Shown: positions 24,644 to 33,420, counted from the first letter of the stretch. The stretch: DNA of 64,000 nucleotides from Streptomyces pristinaespiralis (GCF_001278075.1 NZ_CP011340.1:2728001-2792000); one strand, 5' to 3'. The notes: a model not told the origin generated them from the sequence alone. Program-made: numbers and translations.

Positions 24644-26551
24644 ATGGCAAGACTGCTGGCAAGACGATCACGACGACCGGCACGACGACCGATGAGGACC
24701 GTCCGCATCCTGCTGGCCGGCGCACTCGCCACAGCGGGCCTCACCGGCCTGACCGCGGGCAGCGCCCAGGCGGCGGGTGAGCAGGTGAACATCTGGCTCA
24801 CCACGACGGACGACAGCGGCGGCCGCCACGTCACCCGCGGGCTCCAGCAGCAGAGTCCCCTCAACTTCCAGTCGGGCACGGGCGGTGGCGGCACCAACAT
24901 CACCGTCGACGAGAACACCCGGTACCAGACGTTCACCGGCGGCGGCGCGTCCTTCACCGACACCGCCGCCTGGCTGATGAAGGGCTCCGGCGCCCTGTCG
25001 CAGGCGACGCGCGACGCCACGATGCGCAAGCTGTTCTCGCCCACCGACGGCATCGGTCTGTCCTTCGTGCGCAACCCGATGGGCGGTTCCGACCTGGCGC
25101 GTTTCGGCTACACGTACAACGACCTGCCGGCCGGCCAGACGGACCCCTCCCTGTCGAGGTTCTCCATCGCCCACGACCTCCAGGACGTGCTGCCCCTGAC
25201 CAAGCAGGCCGAGCAGCTCAACCCCTCGCTGACCCTGGTGGCCTCGCCGTGGACCGCCCCGGCGTGGATGAAGGACAGCGGGCAACTCAACGGCGGCTGG
25301 CTGAAGGCCGAGAACTACGGCACGTACGCCGACTACTTCGTGAAGTACCTCCAGGCCTGGCGCGACCAGGGCGTCCCCGTCGACTACGTCACCGCGCAGA
25401 ACGAGCCGACGTGCTGCGGCGGTTACCCCTCGATGAGCTGGAACGCCTCCGGTCTCGCCTACTTCACCAAGAGCGAGCTGCTGCCGAAACTCGCGAACGC
25501 GGGCCTGCCCACGAAGGTGCTGGCGCACGACTGGAACTGGGACACCTACGACGCGTACGCGGCGCAGACCGTGAACGACGCGGCGGTGCGCAGCCACCCG
25601 AACTTCGGGGGCGTCGCCTGGCACGGCTACGGCGGCAACGTCTCGAAGCAGACGGACGTCCACAACCAGTACCCGCAGCTGGACGCCTTCCAGACCGAGC
25701 ACTCCGGCGGCACCTGGATCGCGAACCAGCAGCGCGAGGACATGATGAACATCATCGACTACACCCGTAACTGGGCGAAGTCGGTGACCAAGTGGTCCCT
25801 CGCGGTCGACCAGAACCGCGGCCCGCACAACGGCGGCTGCGGCACCTGCGACGGCCTGATCACCGTCCACAACGGCGACTCGCGGCACGGCCAGGTGGAC
25901 TACACGATCGAGTACTACACGATGGGCCACCTCACGAAGTTCGTGAAGCCGGGCGCGCACCGGATCGCGTCGACCGGCAGCTCGGCCGTCCCCAACGTGG
26001 CCTGGCGCAACCCCGACGGCTCCAAGGCCCTCATCGCCTACAACGACTCGTCGTCCGCGCAGACGATGACCATCAACTGGGGCGGACAGCGGTACACGTA
26101 CTCGCTGCCCGGTAGGACGTCCGCGACCTTCACCTGGTCGGGTGGCCAGTCGGGCGGCTCCGAGCAGTCCGGCGCCCTGGTCGGCCTCGGCGGCAAGTGC
26201 CTCGACGTGGCGGGCGGTTCCTCCGCCGACGGCACGGCCGTCCAGCTGTGGGACTGCAACGGCTCCGCCGCGCAGCGCTGGACGCTCCGCTCCGACGGCT
26301 CGGTGCAGGCGCTCGGCAAGTGCCTGGACGTGACATCGGGCTCGACGTCCGACGGCGCGAAGGTGCAGCTCTACACCTGCAACGGCTCGGGCGCCCAGCA
26401 ATGGCGCCACGAAGCGGGCAGCGGGGACCTGGTGAACGTCCCCGCGGACAAGTGCCTCGACGCGTCGGACAACTCCTCGGCGAACGGGACCCGGGCACAG
26501 ATCTGGTCGTGCACGGGGGCCGCGAACCAGAAGTGGCGGCTGCAGGCCTGA
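24644..26551 (+). CDS. Secreted GH30 glucanase with ricin-B (CBM13) module
   Basis: A 635-aa secreted enzyme, most like GH30 subfamily endo-beta-1,6-glucanases, though other GH30 activities are possible. A signal peptide with many Arg precedes the barrel. The acid/base Glu254 lies in VTAQNEPTCC, the nucleophile Glu352 in FQTEHSGG. The beta-side domain ends near TFTWSG. Residues 510-635 are a ricin-type beta-trefoil with three CLD and QxW repeats (GKCLDVAG, AQRWTL, QQWRHE, QKWRLQ). ATG 24644 is preferred to ATG 24638 because GAGAGG ends 8 nt before the former and only 2 nt before the latter. Expression is probably under the adjacent LacI. Confidence 0.88.
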   Translation: MARLLARRSRRPARRPMRTVRILLAGALATAGLTGLTAGSAQAAGEQVNIWLTTTDDSGGRHVTRGLQQQSPLNFQSGTGGGGTNITVDENTRYQTFTGGGASFTDTAAWLMKGSGALSQATRDATMRKLFSPTDGIGLSFVRNPMGGSDLARFGYTYNDLPAGQTDPSLSRFSIAHDLQDVLPLTKQAEQLNPSLTLVASPWTAPAWMKDSGQLNGGWLKAENYGTYADYFVKYLQAWRDQGVPVDYVTAQNEPTCCGGYPSMSWNASGLAYFTKSELLPKLANAGLPTKVLAHDWNWDTYDAYAAQTVNDAAVRSHPNFGGVAWHGYGGNVSKQTDVHNQYPQLDAFQTEHSGGTWIANQQREDMMNIIDYTRNWAKSVTKWSLAVDQNRGPHNGGCGTCDGLITVHNGDSRHGQVDYTIEYYTMGHLTKFVKPGAHRIASTGSSAVPNVAWRNPDGSKALIAYNDSSSAQTMTINWGGQRYTYSLPGRTSATFTWSGGQSGGSEQSGALVGLGGKCLDVAGGSSADGTAVQLWDCNGSAAQRWTLRSDGSVQALGKCLDVTSGSTSDGAKVQLYTCNGSGAQQWRHEAGSGDLVNVPADKCLDASDNSSANGTRAQIWSCTGAANQKWRLQA

Positions 26552-26559
26552 CCACGGCG

Positions 26560-26591
26560 AAGGGGCGGCCCGGTCACCCGGGCCGCCCCTT
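26560..26591. terminator. Bidirectional terminator between the GH30 gene and cimA
   Basis: AAGGGGCGGCCCGG and CCGGGCCGCCCCTT form a perfect 14-bp stem with loop TCAC. It sits between the converging stops at 26551 and 26597. Confidence 0.92.
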
Positions 26592-26596
26592 GCGCA

Positions 26597-28210
26597 CTAC
26601 TCCGTCGGCTCGACGCCGGCGCGCAGCAGACCGTAGGTGTACGCGTCCTCGAGGGCCTGCCAGGACGCGGCGATGATGTTGTCCGCGACGCCGACCGTGG
26701 CCCATTCGCCGCTGCCGTCGCCGGTCGTGATCAGCACCCGGGTCGTCGAGCCGGTGCCGTGACGGCCCTCGAGGATCCGGACCTTGTAGTCGACCAGCTC
26801 CAGCTTCGCGAGCTGCGGGTAGATCCTCTCCAGGCCCACCCGCATGGCGCGGTCGAGCGCGTTGACCGGGCCGTTGCCCTCCGCGGTGGCGACGATGCGC
26901 TCGCCCTTGGCCCACACCTTCACCGTGGCCTCGTTGGCGTGGGTGCCGTCCGGGCGGTCCTCCACGATGGCCCGCCAGGACTCGGTGCGGTAGTAGCGGC
27001 GGGCCCGGCCCTCGGCCTCGGCGCGCAGCAGCAGCTCGAACGAGGCGTCGGCGGCCTCGTAGGTGTAGCCCTGGAGTTCGCGCTCCTTGACGCGTTCGAC
27101 GACCCGGCCGACCAGCTCGCGGTCGCCGCCGAGGTCGATGCCGAGCTCCTTGCCCTTGAGCTCGATCGAGGCGCGGCCGGCCATGTCGGACACGAGCATC
27201 CGCATGGTGTTGCCGACCAGTTCGGGGTCGATGTGCTGGTACAGGTCGGGATCGACCTTGATCGCCGAGGCGTGCAGGCCGGCCTTGTGGGCGAAGGCGG
27301 AGACGCCCACGTACGGCTGGTGGGTGGAAGGCGTCAGGTTCACGACCTCGGCGATGGCGTGCGAGACGCGGGTCATGTCCGCGAGCGCGCCGTCCGGCAG
27401 GACCCGCTTGCCGTACTTGAGCTCCAGCGCGGCGACGACCGGGAACAGATTGGCGTTGCCGACCCGCTCGCCGTAGCCGTTGGCGGTGCACTGGACGTGC
27501 GTGGCGCCGGCGTCGACCGCGGCCAGGGTGTTGGCGACGGCGCAGCCGGTGTCGTCCTGGGCGTGGATGCCGAGGCGCGCCCCGGTGTCGGCGAGGACGG
27601 TGGAGACCACGGCCTGGACCTGCGCGGGCAGCATGCCGCCGTTGGTGTCGCACAGGATCACCACGTCGGCGCCGGCCTCGTGCGCGGTCCTGACGACGTT
27701 CTTGGCGTACTGAGGGTTCGCGCGGTAACCGTCGAAGAAGTGCTCGCAGTCGACGAACACCCGCCGGCCCTGTTCGCGCAGGTAGGAGACGGTGTCGCGG
27801 ACCATCTCCAGGTTCTCTTCGAGGGTCGTGCGCAGCGCGAGCTCGACGTGTCGGTCGTGGGACTTGGCCACCAGCGTGACCACGGGGGCGCCGGACTCGA
27901 GCAGCGCCCGGACCTGCGGGTCCTCTGCAGCCTTGCCGCCGGCCCTGCGGGTGGCGCCGAAGGCGACGAGCTGGGCGTGGCGGAAGGTGATCTCCTTCTG
28001 CGCGCGGGCGAAGAACTCCGTGTCGCGGGGGTTCGCACCCGGCCAGCCGCCCTCGATGAAGCCCACGCCGAAGTCGTCCAGGTGCCGGGCGATGGTCAGC
28101 TTGTCCGCGACCGTGAGGTTGATGCCCTCGCGCTGGGCGCCGTCGCGCAGCGTCGTGTCGAAGACATGGAAACTGTCGTCGACCTGCGTGTCCTGGCCGT
28201 TGGTGGTCAT
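26597..28210 (-). CDS. cimA: Citramalate synthase
   Basis: A 537-aa enzyme of the 2-isopropylmalate/homocitrate synthase family. Citramalate synthases join pyruvate and acetyl-CoA to (R)-citramalate, a threonine-independent route to 2-ketobutyrate and isoleucine. The HMGL-like barrel starts with DTTLRDGAQREGINLT and includes FIEGGWPGANPRD and HAQDDTGCAVANT; the C-terminal LeuA dimer/regulatory domain spans about 400-537. The motif GAQREG and the length near 530 fit the CimA group better than LeuA. ATG 28210 follows AGGAG and AGGAC elements. Upstream are a short Ile-Ile frame and a T-run hairpin. Confidence 0.85.
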   Translation of the reverse strand: MTTNGQDTQVDDSFHVFDTTLRDGAQREGINLTVADKLTIARHLDDFGVGFIEGGWPGANPRDTEFFARAQKEITFRHAQLVAFGATRRAGGKAAEDPQVRALLESGAPVVTLVAKSHDRHVELALRTTLEENLEMVRDTVSYLREQGRRVFVDCEHFFDGYRANPQYAKNVVRTAHEAGADVVILCDTNGGMLPAQVQAVVSTVLADTGARLGIHAQDDTGCAVANTLAAVDAGATHVQCTANGYGERVGNANLFPVVAALELKYGKRVLPDGALADMTRVSHAIAEVVNLTPSTHQPYVGVSAFAHKAGLHASAIKVDPDLYQHIDPELVGNTMRMLVSDMAGRASIELKGKELGIDLGGDRELVGRVVERVKERELQGYTYEAADASFELLLRAEAEGRARRYYRTESWRAIVEDRPDGTHANEATVKVWAKGERIVATAEGNGPVNALDRAMRVGLERIYPQLAKLELVDYKVRILEGRHGTGSTTRVLITTGDGSGEWATVGVADNIIAASWQALEDAYTYGLLRAGVEPTE

Positions 28211-28314
28211 GCTGTCCTGACTCCTGTCGGATGAGTGGCTCCGGAATGTCTGGCTCCACTTGCCCCCATCATCGCGCGCGGCTCGCATCCGGCCGTGGGT
28301 GAGGCCGTAAAACG

Positions 28315-28340
28315 AAAAAACCCCTCGCGGGTGCGAGAGG
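28315..28340 (-). promoter_or_regulatory. Attenuator-like hairpin in the cimA leader
   Basis: On the minus strand CCTCTCG and CGAGGGG pair (7 bp with one G-U) around a 6-nt loop and are followed at once by six T. This is an intrinsic terminator 105 bp before the cimA start. The last 13 bases, CGAGGGG plus six T, equal those of the ilvB attenuator at 54066-54078. Confidence 0.7.
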
Positions 28341-28395
28341 TCTGCGCGCGGGTCTGGGGCACGGTGCCGCCTCCCGCGGGATTGCTGTCCACGGG

Positions 28396-28437
28396 TCAGC
28401 GGTCACTGCGGACCGGCGCGCTGCTGCCGATAATCAT
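28396..28437 (-). CDS. Candidate leader peptide of cimA (MIIGSSAPVRSDR)
   Basis: A 13-codon frame whose codons 2 and 3 are both Ile (ATT ATC), located 56 bp upstream of the T-run hairpin. Isoleucine is the end product of the citramalate route, so ribosome stalling here could control the hairpin. It has the same length as the ilvB leader. Against it: no convincing ribosome-binding site is visible before the ATG. Confidence 0.45.
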   Translation of the reverse strand: MIIGSSAPVRSDR

Positions 28438-29199
28438 GGCGAACGAGAGCACGGGGGAAGTCTGCCACAGGTCCACCACCGGTTGGACGGGAGTCTCACG
28501 ATGCGGTCGCTCTCCGCTCGCCCACGGTGGGGCGGGGATCCGGCCCTGCCCTCGGGGCGGATCCGCCTCCGGAGGAGGCGAGCCGCGGCGGACCGGGAGC
28601 GCCACGGCAGCGGGCCGGCGGGCCGGCGGCCACCACACCGGGGCGCCTCCCTGACCGCAGGCCGGGGCACCGCCAGGCCGGCGGACCGGGAAGCCGCGGT
28701 GGCGCAGGGCCCCAGGCCGGAGGGCCGGGGAGTCGGAGGACGGGAAGCCGGGGGACGGGAAGGCGCGCCCCCGGGTCGCAGACCGGGCATCCCCCGGCCA
28801 GAGCTCGGCCCCGCCGGGAGGCCGGACAGCCACACCGACGCCGGATCGCAGGGCCGGCCGGCTGGAACGTGGGAAGGCCGGACGGTCGAGGTGCCGCCCG
28901 GGCCGGAAAGCTGTGCAGCACCACGGACGGCCGCCGGGCCGCAGCGCCATCACGTCACAGGATCGGAGGGTCGCAGTAGCCCAAGGCCCCCAAGTCGCCG
29001 GAGCGGAAGGCAGAACGGTCCCGGGACCGGGCGGCCGCGAGAGGGCACGGGGTCGGGGGGCCGGGCCGTGAGCCCGGGGTCTCCCGGCGCCCGGGCCGGG
29101 GACGGACGGCCGCGAGGCCGGAAGGTGGGGGCACTGCGCGGCGCGCGGGGGGAGCGGGGCCCGAACGGCTGAGGACAGAGCGCCGCGCCGCACAGCGTG
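28438..29199. other. 760-bp G-rich non-coding spacer with degenerate repeats
   Basis: The plus strand is very rich in G runs. The motif GGCCGGA recurs at 28715, 28820, 28876, 28901 and 29116 with related GGAGGGTCG and GGACGG blocks. Open frames cover both strands but encode only Arg/Gly/Pro-rich text without ribosome-binding sites or conserved motifs, so none is accepted. It may hold the cimA promoter at its left edge; the rest looks like degenerate repeat DNA able to form G-quadruplexes. Confidence 0.6.
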
Positions 29200-29817
29200 T
29201 CAGCGCAGCAGTGACTCCGACACGAACTCCCCCACATGTGCCAGCACCTGCTCGCGCCCCGTCCCCGGTATGCCCACGGCGACGTGGACGCTGAAGCCGT
29301 CCAGCAGCGCCCGCAGGCGGGACGCGAAGCGGTCGGGGTCCACCGGGCGGAACTCGCCGCGGGAGACGCCCTCCGCCAGGAGCGCCACCAGGTCGCGGTG
29401 CCAGGCGCCCTCGATCGCCGCCTGGCGGCCCCGCATGTCGGCGTCGGCGTTCTGCGAGCGGTTCCAGACCTCGAGCCAGAGCGTCCAGTGCGGGTCGCGC
29501 GGCCCGTCGGGGACGTAGAGGTCGACGTACGCCTCGAGCCGTTCACGGGCCGGCGCCTGCCGGGACAGCAGCGCGCCGCGTTCCGCGCCGAGGCGGCCCT
29601 CGCTCCACTCCAGTGTCTGCAGGAGCAGTTCGTCCTTGGTGCGGAAGTAGTAGAGGAGGTGCCCGCTGCTCATGCCGACCTGCCGGCCGAGCCCGGCCAT
29701 GGTCAGCCCGTCGAGGCCGCGTTCCGCGATGGTGGCCATGGCCGCCGCGAGCAGTTGCTCGCGCGGTGGGGCGGACTGGTTCCGGCGGCGGGGGCCGGCG
29801 GGGCTGGTGCTGGTCAC
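29200..29817 (-). CDS. TetR-family regulator of the urease/deiminase operon (inferred)
   Basis: A 205-aa regulator. The TetR DNA-binding domain spans about 18-65 (AAMATIAERGLDGLTMAGLGRQVGMSS, then LLYYFRTKDELL). The C-terminal ligand domain resembles BetI-like members. It starts with GTG 29817, 40 bp after the agmatine deiminase stop, so it is probably the last gene of ureAB-ureC-deiminase-tetR. Three dyads of the right size for TetR binding lie upstream of ureAB. It may sense a polyamine, a purine or another nitrogen compound; the ligand cannot be read from sequence. Confidence 0.85.
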   Translation of the reverse strand: MTSTSPAGPRRRNQSAPPREQLLAAAMATIAERGLDGLTMAGLGRQVGMSSGHLLYYFRTKDELLLQTLEWSEGRLGAERGALLSRQAPARERLEAYVDLYVPDGPRDPHWTLWLEVWNRSQNADADMRGRQAAIEGAWHRDLVALLAEGVSRGEFRPVDPDRFASRLRALLDGFSVHVAVGIPGTGREQVLAHVGEFVSESLLR

Positions 29818-29857
29818 CTGTACGTTCTACCCGATCCCGCGCCGCCGGCGCCCGGAC

Positions 29858-30874
29858 TCAGACCCGCGGCTGCTGCTGGGTGATGCAGTGGATGCCGCCG
29901 CCGCCCGCGAAGATCGCCCTCGCGTCCACCAGCGTCACCGTCCGCTCGGGGAAGAGCCGCCGGAAGATGCCCGCCGCGATCTCGTCGCGCGGGTCGTCGA
30001 AGGCGCAGAGGACCAGGCCGCCGTTGCACAGATAGTGGTTGATGTACGAGTAGTCGACCCACTCGCCGTCCTCGTCGCGGAGCTTCGTCGGGGCCGGGAC
30101 CTCGACGACCTCCAGGCGGCGTCCCCTGGCGTCCGTCTGGGCCGAGAGCAGCGCGACGTTCGCCTTGCACTGTTCGTGGTCCGGGTGGGACGGGTCGGGC
30201 TGGGTGTGGACCACGACGACGCCGGGGCGGGCGAAGGCGGCGACGATGTCGACGTGACCGCGGGTGCCGTACGTGCGGTAGTCCCCGCTCAGGCCGCGCG
30301 GCAGCCAGATGGCCTTTGTCGTGCCGAGCCGGGCGTGGATCTCCGCCTCGACCTCCGCGCGGGTCCAGCCGGGGTTCCGCTCGGGGCCGAGCTGGACGGT
30401 GTCCGTGAGCAGGACGGTGCCCTCGCCGTCGACGTGGATCGCGCCACCCTCGTTGACCAGCGGCGAGGGGTGCACGGGCACGCCCGCGAGGTCCGCGACA
30501 TGGCGGGCGATCTTGGCGTCGTGCTCCCAGCGCGCCCATTCGGCCGCGCCCCAGCCGTTGAACACCCAGTCCACGGCGGCCAGTCGGGAGCCGTCGGTGA
30601 CGAAGGTCGGGCCGATGTCGCGCATCCAGGCGTCGTCCAGGTCACGTTCGACGATCTCGATGTCCGGACCGAGGAGTTCACGGGCCGAGGCCACCTGCCC
30701 CGTGCCGGCGACCACGGTCACCGGCTCGAAGTGGCGTACGGCCCGTGCCACGGACGCCCATGCCGCGCGGGCCTCCGCGAGCTCCGCCTCGTCGGTGAAG
30801 GTCGGGTTGGGGCCGGGCCAGGCCATCCAGGTGCGCTCGTGCGGGGCCCATTCGGCCGGCATGCGGAAGGTCAC
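29858..30874 (-). CDS. Agmatine deiminase / peptidyl-arginine deiminase family
   Basis: A 338-aa enzyme of the guanidino-group-modifying fold. Agmatine deiminase makes N-carbamoylputrescine and ammonia. Conserved parts seen are MPAEWAPHERTWMAWP, DDAWMRDIGPTFV, GGAIHVDGEGT, the catalytic His in TRGHVDIVA and the catalytic Cys (about 330) in GGGGIHCITQQQP at the C-terminus. GTG 30874 has AGGA about 7 nt upstream; ATG 30862 would remove only four residues. It sits between ureC and tetR, which suggests use of guanidino compounds as nitrogen source. Confidence 0.88.
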   Translation of the reverse strand: MTFRMPAEWAPHERTWMAWPGPNPTFTDEAELAEARAAWASVARAVRHFEPVTVVAGTGQVASARELLGPDIEIVERDLDDAWMRDIGPTFVTDGSRLAAVDWVFNGWGAAEWARWEHDAKIARHVADLAGVPVHPSPLVNEGGAIHVDGEGTVLLTDTVQLGPERNPGWTRAEVEAEIHARLGTTKAIWLPRGLSGDYRTYGTRGHVDIVAAFARPGVVVVHTQPDPSHPDHEQCKANVALLSAQTDARGRRLEVVEVPAPTKLRDEDGEWVDYSYINHYLCNGGLVLCAFDDPRDEIAAGIFRRLFPERTVTLVDARAIFAGGGGIHCITQQQPRV

Positions 30875-30963
30875 GGCAAGTCCTAAGGCGTCGTTGACTG
30901 GCAGGAGAGGACGGGGAAGAAGGAGAGGGGCTGTGCGGAGGGAGGGGACTGCGAAGGGCGGGC

Positions 30964-32697
30964 TCAGAGGAAGTAGAGGCGGTTCAGCGAGACGGACTCG
31001 GCCGGACTCGAGCGCAGCGGGTCGCCGTCGAGGGTGACCAGTCCGCTGTGTCCGTCCACCGACACGTCCCCCAGCCGGGAGTTGAGCAGCAGGTCGCCCG
31101 GACCGATGCCGCGGGTGCCTCGCACGGCGACGCGACGCCGGCGGGTGGGCATCAGATCGGAGCCGAGGTCCACGGCGGCCTGGGCGACGAACGCCACCGA
31201 GATGTCCGCAGGTGTCGCCCCGTGGGCCCCGAACTGCGGTCCGAGCACGAGCGGTTCGCAGGTGTCCGTCGCGGCGTTGGGGTCGCCGACCACCCCGTAC
31301 GCGGGGAAGCCCGACTTCAGCACCAGCTGGGGCTTGGCCCCGAAGAACTCGGGCCGCCACAGCACGATGTCGGCCATCTTGCCGGGCTCGATGGAGCCGA
31401 TCTCGTGGGCGAGTCCGTGCGCGAGGGCGGGATTGATCGTCAGCTTGGCGAGGTAGCGCAGCACGCGTGCGTTGTCGTCGTGCGCGCCGTCGCCGTCCAG
31501 GGGCCCTCGTTCCGCCTTCATCTTGCCGGCCATGGCGAAGGTGCGGCGTACGGTCTCCCCCGCGCGCCCCATGCCCTGCGCGTCCGACGAGGTGATGCCG
31601 ATCGCCCCGAGGTCGTGCAGGACGTCCTCCGCGCCCATCGTCCCGGCGCGGATCCGGTCGCGGGCCATGGCCGCGTCGCCCGGCAGGTCGGTCTTGAGGT
31701 CGTGGACGGAGACGATCATGCCGTAGTGCTCGGCGACGGCGTCCCGGCCGAAGGGCAGCGTCGGGTTGGTGGACGAGCCGATGACGTTCGGCACGCCCGC
31801 CATCTTGAGCACGTTCGGTACGTGCCCTCCGCCGCAGCCCTCGATGTGGAAGGCGTGGATCGTCCGTCCGTCGAGCACCCGCAGGGTGTCCTCGACGGAC
31901 AGGCACTCGTTCAGGCCGTCACTGTGCAGGGCGACCTGTACGTCGTGCTCCTCCGCGACGCGCAGCGCGGTGTCCAGGGCGCGGGTGTGGGCGCCCATGT
32001 CCTCGTGGACCTTGAAGCCGGACGCGCCGCCCTCGGCGAGCGCCTCGACGAGCGGCGCCGGGTCGGAGGACGAACCGCGGGCGAGGAAGCCGATGTTGAC
32101 GGGCCAGGCGTCGAAGGCGTTGAAGGCGTGCCGCAGCGCCCAGGGCGAGTTGACGCCGACGCCCCACACGGGTCCGAACTCCTGGCCGATGACGGTGGTG
32201 ACACCGGAGGCGAGGGAGGCCTCCATGATGCGGGGCGAGAGCAGGTGGACGTGGGTGTCGACGGCGCCCGCGGTGGCGATGAGCCCCTCACCGGAGACGA
32301 TCGAGGTGCCGGTGCCGACGACGACGTCGACGCCGTCGAGGGTGTCGGGGTTGCCGGCCCGGCCGACGGCGTGGACACGGCCCTCGCGGATGCCGATGGA
32401 GACCTTGCGGATGCCCAGCACGGCGTCGATCACCAGGACGTTGCTGATGACGACGTCGCAGGTCTCCCGGACGGCGGCCGCCTTGAGGTGCAGTCCGTCG
32501 CGTGCCGTCTTGCCGAAGCCGGCCAGGAACTCGTCACCGGGCTTCTGCGCGTCGGACTCGACCCGTACGACGAGGCCGGAGTCGCCGAGGACGACACGGT
32601 CCCCGGCGCGGGGTCCGTGCACGGATGCGTATTCGTGGGGGTCGATGTCCCGGGGTGCGGGCCGGTGGTGGTCGTGGTGCCTGGTGGGCCTGCTCAT
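30964..32697 (-). CDS. ureC: Divergent urease alpha subunit (UreC-like)
   Basis: A 577-aa amidohydrolase. Ureases split urea to ammonia and CO2 at a dinickel site. All metal ligands are visible: His149 and His151 (DTHVHLL), the carbamylated Lys229 (GFKVHED), His258 (ALHSDGLNE), His284 (AFHIEGCGGGH) and Asp372 (SSDAQGMGR). The mobile flap differs: the usual Cys-His-His is Val331-His332-Asp333 (MIVSVHDL), so the conserved flap Cys is missing while the catalytic His is kept. It overlaps the ureAB stop by 4 bp (ATGA). No accessory genes (ureD, E, F, G) are nearby, so nickel loading would need proteins encoded elsewhere. The substrate could be other than urea. Confidence 0.85.
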   Translation of the reverse strand: MSRPTRHHDHHRPAPRDIDPHEYASVHGPRAGDRVVLGDSGLVVRVESDAQKPGDEFLAGFGKTARDGLHLKAAAVRETCDVVISNVLVIDAVLGIRKVSIGIREGRVHAVGRAGNPDTLDGVDVVVGTGTSIVSGEGLIATAGAVDTHVHLLSPRIMEASLASGVTTVIGQEFGPVWGVGVNSPWALRHAFNAFDAWPVNIGFLARGSSSDPAPLVEALAEGGASGFKVHEDMGAHTRALDTALRVAEEHDVQVALHSDGLNECLSVEDTLRVLDGRTIHAFHIEGCGGGHVPNVLKMAGVPNVIGSSTNPTLPFGRDAVAEHYGMIVSVHDLKTDLPGDAAMARDRIRAGTMGAEDVLHDLGAIGITSSDAQGMGRAGETVRRTFAMAGKMKAERGPLDGDGAHDDNARVLRYLAKLTINPALAHGLAHEIGSIEPGKMADIVLWRPEFFGAKPQLVLKSGFPAYGVVGDPNAATDTCEPLVLGPQFGAHGATPADISVAFVAQAAVDLGSDLMPTRRRRVAVRGTRGIGPGDLLLNSRLGDVSVDGHSGLVTLDGDPLRSSPAESVSLNRLYFL

Positions 32698-33386
32698 CCT
32701 GTCGCTCCTTCCACGCCCAGGTAGCCGCAGGCGGCCGCTCTGCGCAGGGCTTCGTCCTTCGCGCCGGGCGCGTCCAGCGGTCCGTCGACCAGGCCGGCGA
32801 ACCCGATGGCGATGCGGTCGCCGCCGATCGGCACGAGGCCGACCTCCGCCTCGCCGCCGGGGTCGAAGCGGACGGAGGAGCCGGCCGGCACCGCGAGCCG
32901 CATGCCGTAGGCGGCGGCGCGGTCGAAGCGCAGCCGGGGGTTGGCCTCGAAGAAGTGGAAGTGCGAGGTGACGCTGACCGGCACGGGCGCGGTGTTGCGC
33001 ACGGTGAGGACGACGTCCGGTTCGCGGTCCGGGTCCGCGGGGCCGGGGATCAGCGCCCCGGGCGCGCTCTCCCCCATCCGGCCGCCCCCGATGGGGTCGG
33101 AGACGATCGCGAGGCGGGAGCCGTCGTCGAAGACGGCCTCGACATGGACCTCGGTGACGACATCGGCGACGCCGGGGAGGACGTCGTCGGGGCCGAGTAT
33201 CGAGCGGGCGGCCTCGATGGCCTCCGCGAGCCGGCGCCCGTCGCGAGCCGCCTCGCAGACCGTGTCCGCGACGAGCGCGGTGGCCTCCGGGACATTGAGC
33301 CGCAGACCGCGGGCCCTGCGCGCCCTGGCCAGCTCGGCGGCGCCGAAGAGCAGCAGCCGGTCGCGCTCGGTCGGGGTCAGTCGCAT
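32694..33386 (-). CDS. ureA: Fused urease gamma-beta subunit (UreAB)
   Basis: A 230-aa fusion. Residues 1-90 match the gamma subunit (MRLTPTERDRLLLFGAAELA; LNVPEATALVADTVCEAARDGR) and about 105-230 the beta subunit (GALIPG, SHFHFFEANPRLRFDRAAAYGMRLAVPAGSSVRFDPG). Fused gamma-beta chains occur in Helicobacter and in several actinobacteria. It is the first gene of the probable operon ureAB-ureC-deiminase-tetR and faces the permease gene across a 141-bp regulatory region. Confidence 0.9.
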   Translation of the reverse strand: MRLTPTERDRLLLFGAAELARARRARGLRLNVPEATALVADTVCEAARDGRRLAEAIEAARSILGPDDVLPGVADVVTEVHVEAVFDDGSRLAIVSDPIGGGRMGESAPGALIPGPADPDREPDVVLTVRNTAPVPVSVTSHFHFFEANPRLRFDRAAAYGMRLAVPAGSSVRFDPGGEAEVGLVPIGGDRIAIGFAGLVDGPLDAPGAKDEALRRAAACGYLGVEGATG

Positions 33387-33403
33387 GTCATCACACCTCC
33401 ATC

Positions 33404-33420
33404 TTTGAGCGTCACTCTAA
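33404..33420. promoter_or_regulatory. Dyad 1, TTTGA-N7-TCTAA
   Basis: An imperfect copy of the 17-bp dyad found twice at 33472-33504, located 18 bp from the ureAB start. Shares TTTGA-x-CG-x-CACTC with the third copy. Confidence 0.55.

Noticed and set aside
28340..28380. T-box riboswitch for cimA (AGGCGGCACCGTG resembles the T-box sequence)
   Set aside because: The obligatory UGGN bulge reads CGGC, so pairing with the tRNA end would fail, and no stem I or specifier loop could be traced. A leader-peptide attenuator explains the hairpin better.
28483..29172. Overlapping frames on both strands of the G-rich spacer
   Set aside because: Only Arg/Gly/Pro-rich repeats, no ribosome-binding site and no conserved motif.
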